A DNA stretch of 35,000 nucleotides from Mesostigma viride (Eukaryota; Streptophyta; Mesostigmatophyceae; Mesostigmatales; Mesostigmataceae): positions 634,685 through 669,684 of the forward strand of contig RPFO01000645.1 of NCBI GenBank assembly GCA_009746045.1, written 5' to 3'. Under the pieces are notes generated by a model. The model was given only the letters and a program-made list of their open reading frames with translations. It ran no database searches and was not told where the DNA came from. Each line of letters opens with the position of its first letter. The stretch's first letter is position 1. Shown piece by piece: positions 9,501 to 29,100 of the stretch. Made by a program: the position numbers and the translations under genes.

Positions 9501-11006
9501 ATCCCCCAGGCCAGCCATTGCGGCATCCTCCGTGGCGTCAGCCGTGACAGCCCCCTCACCCTCATGAGGAGCCTCGGCCCCAAGGTCAGCGTGGCCTTCA
9601 ACGCCGCCACCATAACTATCACCGCCGGCATCCTGGACACCCGTGCCCCCAGGTTCAAGCCCCTCCCCAACCTTGCTCAGAACATCGCCATTGCTGTCAT
9701 CCGCCACCGCCGCTGCCAGCGAGGCGCTCGTCGGATCAGTGTCTGCCTCTGCCGCCACTTCCGCGGGTGGGATGCTGTCAGCCGCAGCAGCATCCACTGC
9801 ACCCTCCGCGCCACCCTGGGCAGCGGCTTCTGCGCCACCCTCCCCACCAATGCCACCTCCAGCATCACCCTCGTCACCAATGCCACCTCCAGCATCATCA
9901 CCACCGCCGCCAGCATCGGCATCGTGGCCGGCATCATCATCATCATCATCATCATCACCGTGGCCCGTGCTTCCCTCACTGCCCTGGTCAGGTGTGCGCG
10001 ACACACTGGCGCGTTGTTCGCTTGCGGCGCGTGCAGCGGCGGCACGTCGTGAGGTAGTGGTGGTGGTGGAGGAGGTGGATGTGGATGTGGCTGCCTGCTC
10101 GATCAGGTCCCGCGAGCCGGGTGAACGGGCCTCGCGCTCCGTGATGTCGCCACCTGTCACGCCGCGCATTCCCCCCCCTGCAACTGCTGCAGAGGGCAAG
10201 GCCTCGCCAACATTCTGTGGCTCAGCCGTCACCTGCTTCGGCTCCACCTCCAATGACAGGGATGCCGATGCCGATGGTGAGGATGAGGAGGAGGATGAGG
10301 ATGATGATGAGGAGGAGGACGGCAAGGCAGCATCAGGCTTCACGGATGATAAGGCGCCATCCGGCAGAGGCGTTTGTGCATCCTCTGACCACACCCCTTC
10401 TGCAATGGGAGCAGCATTCCCTGACTCATGCACCACCGGTAAGCCACCTGTCGCGTCTCCAGCCAGGTGCTCTAGGGCGTGAGGCTCGCCAGCCGCCTGG
10501 GCCAGGGTCTTTTCTACATTCTTGACGGCTGGGCCGCCCGTTGCTTCTGCAGAGGTTTCTGCATCCTGTCTTGGTTCTGACTGCGCAGCGGATAACGGCG
10601 TGCTGACGCCATCGAAGGCAAGGGGCACAATCACATATCCCCCATCGCTGCTAGTAACGTTAACCACGGCTGCTGCCGAGCCCGGTTGTGCCTGAAGTCG
10701 GACTAGCAGCGATTTCGACTGCAGCGCCTGCAGCGTGCCTTTAACTGGCGTCACGCTCAACCATGCCGGGCCGGGCACCACTTGAAAGTCCAGGGACGAG
10801 TTCAAGCGGTTGTGCAGAGCTATCCGTGTGGTGCCTTCGTTGTCAATCAGCACCTCCGTCCCCAGCCCGCCAGTGCTCGTCAGATTGGCGGCGAGCAACA
10901 GGCGACGAGGCCACGGCCTAGACGCGTTGCAGCTCCATGCACACGCACTGAGTATCACAGCCAAAACCAGTGCAAACGCCTTGACTGAGCGCACGGAAAA
11001 AATCAT
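6576..11006 (-). CDS. Secreted-type, acidic single-pass membrane protein with two Ig-like domains (frame interrupted)
   Basis: The start at 11006 gives a classic signal peptide: MIFSVRSVKAFALVLAVILS, then ACAWSCNA. Residues about 35-135 look like a beta-sandwich domain (GPAWLSVTPVKGTL, KSLLVRLQA). A very long Ser/Ala/Asp/Glu/Gly-rich region follows (poly-Ser about 10276-10320, poly-Asp about 9933-9958). After a break at 8.5 kb the same frame continues: Gln run, RG-rich patch, a second Ig-like domain (VLRVLLRLTNEG, GFLVPAGGSANVELAV, about 7825-7545), a (Asp-Gly)n run (about 7250-7410), one transmembrane helix (WVVLVLFVLLGLGGGAGYLWW, 6785-6723) and a short acidic, Trp-rich cytoplasmic tail ending WEEEEWEEKK. 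Topology is most likely type I: large lumenal or extracellular part, cytoplasmic tail of about 45 residues. Full length would be about 1,476 codons. The Ig-like repeats recall ASH/PapD-like folds, but I do not recognise the family. Two in-frame TGA codons (8496-8498, 8478-8480) interrupt it; see the junction entry. The two halves are judged one gene because they share frame, composition and complementary topology. Confidence 0.7.
7250..7412 (-). repeat. CATCCC hexanucleotide repeat coding (Asp-Gly)n
   Basis: About 25 tandem CATCCC units (GGGATG on the coding strand, read as GAT-GGG or GAT-GGN) give an alternating Asp-Gly tract, with scattered Asn, Glu, His and Arg variants to the left. Being a hexamer, it changes length without shifting the frame. 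It lies between the second Ig-like domain and the transmembrane helix, in the presumed lumenal or extracellular stalk. Confidence 0.85.
8428..8510 (-). other. Frame break between two G homopolymers in the membrane-protein gene
   Basis: On the minus strand, 11 G (8510-8500) is followed by TGA (8498-8496) and TGA (8480-8478), then 7 G (8455-8449). Between the runs the neighbouring frame reads VEVAPGGEDGVGATDGG, the same composition as the flanking protein. One G fewer in the first run and one more in the second would leave no stop. This fits homopolymer length errors. The alternative is a short intron; the one GT-AG pair I checked (8500-8428, 73 nt) does not restore the frame. Confidence 0.6.
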
Positions 11007-12604
11007 GCGTACGGTATTTTGACTTCTTATGGACTATTTCTCATATAACGTTTCCCAACATCACGTGCACATGCAACCAACGCCGGGAGCACAACTGAAC
11101 AGCCATAACTCAATTAGCACCTTAACTCGCGCCATGACATCGTGTGTACGCTAGCGCTGAGTTGAAACCTTCTACTCGTGTGTAAGCATGCCTTTTGATG
11201 GGACCATGACAGCATTTCGCGAGCATGGCTGCTACCAGTGGACAAGATGCCTTTCTTTCCCAGTCTTTCTTTTCGAGTCACGCGGCAACAGCTGCCGGTC
11301 ACTGTTTGCCATGAGGGCGACAGGCTAGCTCAGGCTTGGCGTGGGAGGTCAGTTGCCGAGTAGTGGCCGGTGCCAGACTGCGAGCCAGTTGCCAGCTGCG
11401 ATACTTCCAGCATCACACCCTCCAGGAGAACCGGACACGCGTCGTAAGGACAACAGGTGCAAGTCTACACCCCCTAGACAACAACAACAACAACAATATC
11501 CAGCAGGTTACGGTCCGTGCATCCTTCCGTACTCATAACGGGTTCCGGAAGCTCTGGAGTACGAAAGTACTACTGTACTGACAGTAAGTACTTACTAGGT
11601 ACTGAAGGTATGTATAAGCTGCAGCTGCTGCCTGGGCTTCCTCCTCTCGTTCCCTTGAGCCCAGTCAGCCCACGCCATGGCGCGATGTACAGTACACCCC
11701 CCCCACCCGTTTAAGATTCAGAGGTTTAAGATCATAGACTCTGGATTTGACCTCTACAAGTAGTAGAATGTAGTAGAATGTAGTAGAAATTAGTAGTCGA
11801 ATCACTGTCTTAAGATCAGTTTAGATCGTGAGCACTGGAATGGTCGGACCCAATCTGAAAGGTGTGTGGGGGGGTGTAGCAGGGGTGTAGACGTAATTAC
11901 ATACCATATGGCATCCATATGGCACGTTTGTGTTGGCTTGCATGGCGGGGGCTTGAAGTCTTGAACTTCCACTCCGACTTGGGTATACGGATGCTTAAAT
12001 CCGATACCGTTTTACCCTCACAGCCTGCTCCCAGTAGCAGGCTGTCCGCGTTTCGCGGGAGTTGAGAGCATTTTGGTGGTTTTGGTTGGTTTTGGACTGA
12101 TCTATCATTCATTGGTTTTGGACTGCGCTATAACAATTATTGCGGTATGGCACGATTATTAATGAATTATCAGGGTGATTGGCTCGCGGTTTGGAATTTC
12201 CAGGCCACTGCAACCATAGCAAGCCAAAAAGCGTGAGATAAGATGAAAATGTCCCTCGCATTACGATTATCGTTGGAAATTGTTGTGGATAAGATGCAAC
12301 TTGGTTAAATCCCCCCCTTTCCTTGATACGAAACAAAGCAGTTTGCACGACAATGCTTCTTCAGCAGTGAATTTTACTGTTAGAGGGTACACCAATGTCC
12401 GCGGGGGAATCAGGTCCAGGGTAGACGAAGAAGGTTGCCTTTAAGAACTGGGAAGAAATTACACTCTTATTGGGAAGAAATTCCAAAAAGTTGAATCGTC
12501 AAGCCGATTTCCCCCGCAGCTATCTTGAACAATCGCGTGAGTGCGGACTGCGAACTCTTGAGTAGGAATCTGTCTTTTATGAAAGTAATATAGTTTGGGG
12601 CAAG
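11007..12604. promoter_or_regulatory. Shared region between divergent genes
   Basis: These 1.6 kb separate the minus-strand membrane gene from the plus-strand ankyrin gene, so promoters and 5'UTRs of both should lie here. Visible items: a 10-bp tandem TAGTAGAATG (about 11759-11790); a perfect inverted repeat CAGCCTGCT-CCCAGT-AGCAGGCTG (12021-12044) followed at once by a smaller CCGCG-TTT-CGCGG; and a repeated TGGGAAGAAATT (about 12450-12484) upstream of the ankyrin start. I see no coding region and no clear TATA box. Confidence 0.4.
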
Positions 12605-21528
<8,924 letters not shown>

Positions 21529-22605
21529 TGCCCCTGTCACCCTTGCCACCCTTGCCACCCTTGCCGCCATTGCTGCCGTTGCCGCCGTTGCCGCCATTGC
21601 CACAGTCGCCTCCCCTGTCACCCCTGCTGTGCTTGCTGCTCTGTCGCCCTGCCGCGCTGCTTTGTCCATGTTTCCTAGTAGGGGTCCTGGTTGCCCTGCC
21701 CTATGCTTTGCATTTCTCGCCTTGCCTGTTTGTCATTTGGCAAAGCTTGAAGTTCACTATTCTTTTCTTCTACGCGGGGGCAGAGACTAGGCAGGGAAGG
21801 TGATTGAATCTACGTTAAGCCAGGACGCTTTAGTTGTTGTAGCATATCACAGTCAATGTGTCTGAATCAATTTTCATGACGTCCCTGTCAATGATGTTCA
21901 GCAACGGACAAGGCTGGCGATGGGATGTATTAACGACTCCTATAAACTGCTTCTCAACTGTAAAAGTTAAGACTTTGCGACACCGTCTGCTACAGGCAAA
22001 GGGCTGGATGGCTTCATGAGTCACTTGCAGCTAGGTGTAAATGTGTATATATCTCCTCCCAAGACTGCAGCACTTGGCCCTCAACAATGCTCATCAAAAT
22101 TTTGTCTCGAATGCCTGGAAGTCATGCCTGACAACACCACCACCCGTCTGGTTACATCCATGCGACAGGACCCTCACAACCAGCCGGCAATCGACACAGT
22201 GGAGCTGTTCCCCCAAAGTGAGAAACCCAAGGGCAGGGAGTACAGCCCAACGCCAGTGGCACCTGTCTAGAAGTCACGACTGCTGCGATTTATGATTCCT
22301 CCCATTTTGAAAATAACCTGTATTATTAACTAGTAATGGCTTTTGAGCCATTAGTAAGGATAGAAGAAACTGTGGCAACAGTTTTGGAAACCAGGGCAGC
22401 ATGTTGAAAATATGGGATGGGGTCTTGTCATAACTCAATCCCGGAGCTGGCTATGCTTCACTTACATGCCCACGCTCCCTGTTATGATTTGCTCACATGG
22501 GTCTTATTGCACCCACAGAACTTGCCGGATCGTCTATCGTGTCCGATTGCAGCTGTGGCGTGCCTCTGGCATGAAGGAGAAAGGGGGTCTCTGCCCTTTC
22601 TTCCT
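21529..22605. other. Downstream flank of the ankyrin gene
   Basis: The stop codon is followed by short CTTGCCACC/TTGCCGCC repeats (21540-21600). TGTAA, the polyadenylation signal usual in green algae, appears at about 21958 and 22036; which is used, if either, is unknown. An 84-codon open frame (22016-22270) shows no recognisable domain. The right part reads into a second tail-bearing repeat that ends at 22940. Confidence 0.4.
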
Positions 22606-22616
22606 GTTGTGCACAT

Positions 22617-22821
22617 TAATTAATTAATTAATTAATTAATTAATTAGGAACATAACTCCGTTGGGAGTATATGTAGCACATAGCCCAGAGAAGGGGCATA
22701 TGGCCTATCATACATTCTAAGCTACTTCCTGCAAGGGTGGGAATGTAAACGACCCTTGCTCTAGGTGCACCAGGGCACCGGCACCACCATGCTGTCTCAG
22801 GTTCAACCCGCCTAAGGGGGG
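22617..22821 (-). mobile_element. 5'-truncated LINE copy E, 11-bp TSD
   Basis: GTTGTGCACAT occurs at 22606-22616 and 22822-22832. Between them, on the minus strand, lie about 150 nt of LINE 3'UTR, the best-formed terminal hairpin (ACATA-T-ACTCC-CAAC-GGAGT-TATGT, 22650-22674) and a (TTAA)n tail (22617-22645). The TSD fits target-primed reverse transcription. It interrupts the plus-strand repeat that ends at 22940. Confidence 0.85.
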
Positions 22822-22832
22822 GTTGTGCACAT

Positions 22833-22940
22833 ACAGGGATGAAAAGCACTTCGGTGCTCCGTGACTCCCCAACAGGGGCACGAGTTTAATTAATTAATTA
22901 ATTAATTAATTAATTAATTAATTAATTAACTAATTAATTA
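22833..22940 (+). mobile_element. 3' end and (TTAA)n tail of a second tail family
   Basis: GCAC-TTCG-GTGC and then CTCCCCAACAGGGGCACGAG are followed by a (TTAA)n tail of about 50 nt. A close copy of this 3' end is at 34158-34216 (GTGACTCCCCAACGGCAGCACG). It is a sibling 3' end of the LINE family or a SINE using the same machinery. The body to the left is interrupted by copy E and has no recognised content. Confidence 0.55.
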
Positions 22941-23385
22941 ATGCTGACATGTCGCGGTGTTGAGTTGCAAGCAAGTCCACCACCACTGTGGTTGCTTGCT
23001 AAAAAATGGTGTTGCCTCGTCCACGATGCTTTACTAGATCCCCGTTAGCTGACAGTGGAGATCGTGGATTTCCCAAGCAAGGACCGTGACACATGTCATG
23101 TGACGTAGCATGGCTGGTTGTACAAGGGCCGCTAAGCTAAGGTTATGGCTGGTTGTGTATACCGTGCGCGTTAGCGGTGCTTGTGACTAGGCCGGTATGG
23201 TGGCCCAAGGCTAGGTATTGCAAACATTAGACTTAGAACTGCGTAAATGACCTTCATATATGGGTTTAGATCTCACTCCGTCCACCTCCATCTTTTATTT
23301 CATTTAAAAAGTTGCATTTATGAATCAGGCTCAGTGGTTACTATATAATAGAACTGTGGAAGCCCCCCAGGCTTCCCCGCGCGGG
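22941..23385. other. Unassigned stretch
   Basis: No gene or clear repeat recognised. A short inverted repeat GGAAGCC-CCCCA-GGCTTCC is at about 23358-23376. Confidence 0.3.
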
Positions 23386-23504
23386 ATAGAGCATTCATGC
23401 AAGCGCCGGTGATTGGAATGGAATAGGCATTATAGCACTTGGAATGATATTAGCTCAGCGTTATGTAGTACTATCTCTGGCTTCTTTGGCCCATTAGCTT
23501 GTGC

Positions 23505-24256
23505 GCCGCCTCCACCTCCACTGCCATTTCCGCCTTCACTGCTGACATCAAAGCCCAGCTCCTTGACCTCGACCAGCGCCTTCAAGCCACCGCCACCGCC
23601 CTTGAGTGCTTGCATGACACCGCCGGCCTCACCGCCCAGGCGGTGAAGGACCTCGCTGCCCAGCCGGCACCTGCTGGCCCGGCCAGTGATGTTCCCTCCA
23701 CCTGGGCGGACTTGCTTAAGCATCATACCACCTCCACCACCTCCACCATCGCGGCACAACTCAAGCAACAAGCCCTCGACCTTCGTGAGGAGGCCGAGCT
23801 CGACAAGCGCAGCCACAATGTCATCGTCAACCACCTCGACCAGCCGGCAGGTGAGACCCCGACGAGCCTTCTCACGGCACTTTTATGAGACCCCGACGAG
23901 CCTTCTCACGGCACTTAAGCGCGGCATTCTTGCCCCCATGCAACTCACTGGTGAGCTGCAGATGTCGGCTGTCCGCCTCCCCCGCGCGCGGGGTAAGGCG
24001 CCCGGCACCTGTGCTCCTCACCTGTAAGTACATGGGGGACAAGCTGGCGTTCCTTAAATGCCGCAAGAAGCTCTCGGAGACTCGCTTCACGCTGGACGAC
24101 GACTTGACCCTGGCCCAGCAACAGCGGCAACGCGAGCTATGGCGGACCTACCTTCAGCTCCGGCAGCGCGCAGGGGGGAAGCCGCTATACTGGAGGGGGG
24201 CGGTCATCCACGTTGACCACAAGCCCTGGCAGGCCCCTCCTGCCACCTCAGATTAG
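23505..24256 (+). pseudogene. LINE ORF1, best-preserved C-terminal two thirds (copy F)
   Basis: A coiled-coil-like helix (DIKAQLLDLDQRLQATATAL) is followed by LTAQAVKDLAAQPAPAG, then LREEAELDKRSHNVIVNHLD, which fits the start of an L1-ORF1-type RRM, then MQLTGELQMSAVRLPRARG and KYMGDKLAFLKCRKKL, and the C-terminal domain FTLDDDLTLAQQQRQRELW, YLQLRQ, WRGAVIHVDHKPW. The order matches LINE ORF1 proteins (trimerising helix, RRM, C-terminal domain). A tandem duplication near 23850-23915 (CCCCGACGAGCCTTCTCACG twice) shifts the frame, so it is broken. Confidence 0.65.
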
Positions 24257-24749
24257 GGAACATGATATATCAGTAGTGTAGATTACTCAGGCTTAGCTAG
24301 CCTAGCATGTGGCCCACGCGCATGTGCGCCCACAATGGCCCCCATGGATGATACCTTCAGTATTTAGCTACGCCATGCCTACAATGGGACCTCCCATGGA
24401 TGTTGCAGTCAGCATTTAGCCATGCTATGCCTAAGCAGGGAGCTACTCTCTGCTGAGATGCCATATGTACACCAGCTATAGCCTAGCCACATACCTTCCA
24501 CCCCATATGTCATGCAGGCCTTCTAGGCCCTCTCCTCAAGCCGCCTTGTGTGCTTACAAGTGCTTGTTTAGGAGGCATGAACCATCATGGCGGTGCAGGT
24601 GCACCTTGTGCACGTACCAGAGCAGGTGATAGTTGTATATCATACACCTGCAGGTTGTCGCCCTGATTGTATTACAAACCCATAGATGCCCCTTTCTCAG
24701 GGCTATGTGTTACATATGCTCCCCACGGAGCTATGATTTTAATTAATTA
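23505..24749 (+). mobile_element. LINE copy F (ORF1-only, 5' truncated), 12-bp TSD
   Basis: ATTAGCTTGTGC flanks the copy (23493-23504, 24750-24761). Contents in order: middle and C-terminal ORF1 (to TAG at 24254), a 3'UTR of about 457 nt with the GCAGGGAG-CTA-CTCTCTGC hairpin (24435-24453), the terminal hairpin CATA-T-GCTCC-CCAC-GGAGC-TATG (24713-24735) and a TTTTAATTAATT tail. It carries no reverse transcriptase. It sits inside element J. Confidence 0.85.
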
Positions 24750-25034
24750 ATTAGCTTGTGCTTTAGCCGACCTCTTGAGCCTACCTTTCGGATGTCATAA
24801 GCTCTGCGTCAGCAGGCCTACCTCTGGTATTGCATGGTTGTATTGCACCCAGTGATGCGCCCCAGCACCATGCTGTGGAGAGAGCGCTCTGTGGCCTGCC
24901 CACTCGTGGCTGTGAGAGAAGCTAGGGCGCCCTAACCCCTTCTCGTTGTGTACACGAGTTGAAGGGTCCTTAACTCTGTATTGGCACCCACGTGACGCAG
25001 TCATGTGCTTATCTATTAAATAATAATAGAGCAT

Positions 25035-26196
25035 AACCGGCTCCAGGTTTGCATTTTATGCACCGAGTGCACTTGGCCTTCATCAAAGTACGTAAACAGG
25101 TCTATGTAATAAGCTTTACACTATGCATCAAGTGTGGCGCCAATCAAAAAGGATAAACAGGTCAAGGTAGTTTGCTTTCCATGCATCGAGATTGGGAGTA
25201 ATCACAACAGATTATTGTTTAAAATCTTCATGTTACAACTCGTGACTACATGGCCAGTCTTAAGAGCCTTCCGTCCGGACGTGGATGGCCAATATACGCT
25301 CGCCTTCATGCCAACTAGCGCAGTTTAATCGCCGCCTTGCTGGCACTGCTGACTAGGGCTTCCTTTTCCATCGGGATGGGCAGTTTGAACTTGCAATTCT
25401 GGGGCTTCCAGTCCTTGTTGTCGGCAGTTCCGGAAACTAGCTCTGTAACGACCACGCTGTCCAACAAAAGGCTAAGTGCCGCTGCCTGGCAGGGCTGTCC
25501 CGTTCCCTAATAAGGGCGCATGCCTCACCGTCAGCTGCAACGTTATTATAATTGTTGACATGCAGGCAATTGACAGTAATGAAGCTTCCCTCACGACAGT
25601 GGTCCCATTGTTTTCCCCCAGCAAAATGTGAGGCCGGCTGGAGATGAAGGGACCCACTACACGTGCAATACTTGAAACACAATATTATTATTGGTATAAA
25701 ACGCAGGCAGCGGGTGGCTGCACCTGGCGTATACCTCAACCCACGCCTATCTCAAGTATTTATTTATCTGGCCCAGGTCTCACTGAGGTCTGGCCTGGGA
25801 AATTTGGAGCTGAAATTGGACTTCAGTGCTCCAGCTGGAGCTGATGGAATCGGTTATCAAATATCAACTTGGCGAGAGCAGCTGCTGTCGAATGGGAGGG
25901 GGTGGGCTCACTGGGCTGCCACTCATGCTCGCCTAATTCTACCGTTATGTTACGTTCCCGATTTAAGTTACGACACCGAGAATTGGGCCGGCCATGGTAA
26001 CTTAAAGCGGGAATGTGTGCAGTTAATTATACCTAAACGAAAATTATTAATGGCGCAGGAATGGCGTCCTGCTTGCTTCCAAAAGTGGACAAGCGCAGAA
26101 TCCGCAATTTCTGCGCAATGAGATAAGAGCCCATAAAAGTTATACACGCGCACCCAGGTATACCCGCTCCGGATTAACTTGACGGTCCGTCTAGTC
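25035..26196. other. Upstream flank of IFT20
   Basis: The left part holds a decayed tandem repeat with units starting ATGCAYCRAG at 25058, 25123 and 25181 and a shared AAACAGGTC box. Open frames here, the longest 152 codons (25663-26121), have no recognisable domain or splice support. The right end should hold the IFT20 promoter and 5'UTR; no TATA box is evident. Confidence 0.4.
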
Positions 26197-29100
26197 ATGG
26201 CGCTCGAGGACAGAGGGATTTCATTTGACGATAAGTACAGGTACGTAAAGGCTCGGTGGACGTACGCATTCTAAGTTTTTAGTTAAAAAATTGCAAAAGA
26301 TGGTAAGCGTTGTAATCTTGCGCGCATGTGCACTTCTTTAGCTAGTTCGAACCGCATTTTTTCGCAGGACGAGGTGACAGCACAGGCAGTACTTGCCCGT
26401 GTCAATTTTTATTTTCGCCTTGAGCGCCGTGCTGTTTTTCTTCTTAGCAGCTTGCCCAGCTGAGCACCGCCTGTTGAGCGCATCCAGGTTTGGTTTCTGC
26501 TACCCCAGCGTGCCCGCGATTGCGCGGATTTGTGCTGATCTGGCCTCCTGATGCAATGGCCATGCACACCTTGCGTTCAGGATCCGCGTCCTTGACGGAG
26601 ATAAATACAATGCAACAAAGGAGCTCGAGGTTGAATGCAAGGCCTTTATTGAAAAGACGACGTTATTGAACGAAACTGTAAGCCCCCTACAATACACTGC
26701 CGTAGGTGTTCTTTTGACGGTTGGGAACCACCTCAGCGCAACGATGCTGCTTGGTAGCTTTCTCGACAACTCTGATCCATGGTGGCATACACTAATTTGA
26801 TGCAACATCAGTCGCTCCGTTATTACCTTTGTATTTCCACTCATGCACGGCTCATGTATAAGTCATTGCAGAGGGGGGGGGCACGGAGAAGGGGGGGGAT
26901 GCAATGATAGCAGATAAGCAGGGTTGATGATATGCCATGTAGTCATCTTGGAAATAGAAATGGCTGTAGATGCCATAGCTGGGCTTGCTGCCATGGTGGT
27001 GCGCAGGTGGACGACTACATTCTCAGGACAGGACTTTCTGTATACTTGCTCCCCTGTGAAAGAAATGCATGGAATGCCGCTCAAGGGCCTTTTATATGCA
27101 TGTAGGTTTTCATTGAAAGCCAGAGACGTTTCCTGCTGTAATGCGTTGTATGGCTTGGGACCGTCTACCTATCTGTGCGCGTCTCTGCTTCTCTTCTCCT
27201 TCGTGCCCCTCGAAGTGCCCCTATCTTTGTGCCCCTCTGTGCACCTATCTTTGTGCCCCTCCTTTGTGCCCCTCCTTTGTGCCCCTCCTTTGTGCCCCTC
27301 CGTTGTGCCCCTATCTTTGTGCCCCTCCGTTGTGCCCCTATCTTTGTGCTCCTATCTTTGTGGCCCTCCGTTGTGCCCCTATCTTTGTGCCCCTTCGTTG
27401 TGCCCCTATCTTTGTGCCCCTCCGTTGTGCCCCTCCGTTGTGCCCCTATCTTTGTGCCCCTCCGTTGTGCCCCTATCTTGTTGCCCCTCCATTGTTGCCC
27501 CTCCGTTGTGCCCCTATCTCTGTGCCCCTCCGTTATGCCCCTATCTTTGTGCCCCTCCGTTATGCCCCTATCTTTGTGCCCCTCCGTTGTGCCCCTATCT
27601 TTGTGGCCCTCCGTTGTGCCCCTATCTTTGTGCCCCTCCGTTGTGCCCCTATCTTTGTGGCCCTCCGTTGTGCCCCTATCTTGTTGCCCCTCCGTTGTGC
27701 CCCTATCTTTGTGGCCCTCCGTTGTGCCCCTATCTTTGTGCCCCTCCGTTATGCCCCTATCTTTGTGGCCCTCCGTTGTGCCCCTATCTTGTTGCCCCTC
27801 CGTTGTGCCCCTATCTTTGTGCCCCTCCGTTGTGCCCCTATCTTTGTGCCCCTCAGTTGTGCCCCTATCTTCGTGGCCCTCCTGTATCCCCCCCGTTTTA
27901 CTTTTGCTTCCTTTGTGCGTCTCTCTTTTCACCTTTGCCGCTTGCCTGCACCTCTCCTCTCCTCTCTGCCTCTCATCTGTGCCCCTCCTCTGCCCTGGCC
28001 CCTCCCCCTCCTCTCGTGCCGCCGCCAGGTGCGCAACATCGTGGACACGGTGAACGTGCAAGCGGAGCGCATCGAGAAGGAGAAGCTGCAGACGGTGGGC
28101 ATCCGCAACCACGCCGCGTCCGAGGGGGACAAGCGCAAGCGGATACAGGCCGAGCTCAAGGCAGAGCTGCTCGAGAAGCAGGAGGAGCTCGAGGTAAGAA
28201 CCCCCCTGCCTTCGCCGTGCCGGCCTGCAGTGGTTGGCAGAGGAGACGCGCTGGTGGGAGTGGGTCTTGGGGGACCATGGTCATGGGGGCGGGGGCAGGG
28301 GTGGGGCCAAGGGGAGGGGTGGGGGCGGAGGCAGGGGCGGGGAAGGAGGGGCTTGGAGCTGAGGCTGGGACTTTTGTGGGGAGACGAGAGAATAGAGGTC
28401 TAGCTGCTTTTTTTCTCAACATGTTGTGCCTTGCTGTGACAGTTCCTCAAATAATGCCAGCTTGTGGATGCCTAGCTGTGATGCGATGGGTGACCCGCTG
28501 TTGGAGATGAGTGCAACGTGGATGCATGTCTCATGTCTGGGAAGCACTGCGGTAAGAGGTTTGAGATGTTGGTCTGCTGGCACTTAATGCTGAAGCCTGC
28601 TTGGTGCGTGCAACTTGGTTCCAAAATTTTAGCTTCCGCGCCGACAGTATCAATAGGCAGCAAGTTATTCAGCAGGTCAACATTCAACAAGCCTTCTGAC
28701 ACGGGTGTTGGCATTCCTGCGGTCCCCCAGTACTCTCTGTTGCGAGGCCTGCCCAGCTGATGGTTAGCAATCCTTCTCAAGGACAGGGCATACAGAGGTA
28801 CCCATGTGATCGGTTTGCCGCTTTAAACAAAAGCATCGTCTTGGACTCTTTCGTTGGTTTGCACAGGAATGGATGGTTAAAAGCAGTTGTTTTGGGGTGG
28901 GGGTCCCTGATCCAGTCTGAGCACTGGCATTATCATATTTTTCTTTTGCAGTAAAAGGAAAGCAAGAGAGTTTGTGTCTGGTTACATATCACAGGCGAGG
29001 ATTACCAAGACTGTGATGTAGAGTAGGAACTGGCTTGACCTTGTATGCCATGTGTGGCAGTTGTGGTTTGGATGTAATAAGTGCACGCCAACCCACTACT

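Larger units (their letters stand above)
23395..25025 (+). mobile_element. Short retroelement J, split by LINE copy F, 9-bp TSD
   Basis: ATAGAGCAT at 23386-23394 and 25026-25034 flanks 110 bp plus 264 bp of sequence, interrupted by copy F. The 3' end has the hairpin CACGTGAC-GCA-GTCATGTG (24989-25007) and an A/T tail. The same hairpin with a perfect stem is at 33525-33543 in insertion L. It has no coding content; a SINE-like element is likely. The TSD is short, so the left boundary is less sure. Confidence 0.5.

Noticed and set aside
25663-26121. 152-codon open frame upstream of IFT20
   Set aside because: No recognisable domain, mixed composition, no support from splice pattern; left as unassigned.
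26924-27015. Possible extra IFT20 exon between exons 2 and 3
   Set aside because: The exon 2-exon 3 join already matches the IFT20 family without a gap, in phase 0.
26924-28510. 528-codon plus frame and 315-codon minus frame around IFT20 exon 3
   Set aside because: Open only because of the 27-bp minisatellite; IFT20 exon 3 is explained by family homology and splice sites.
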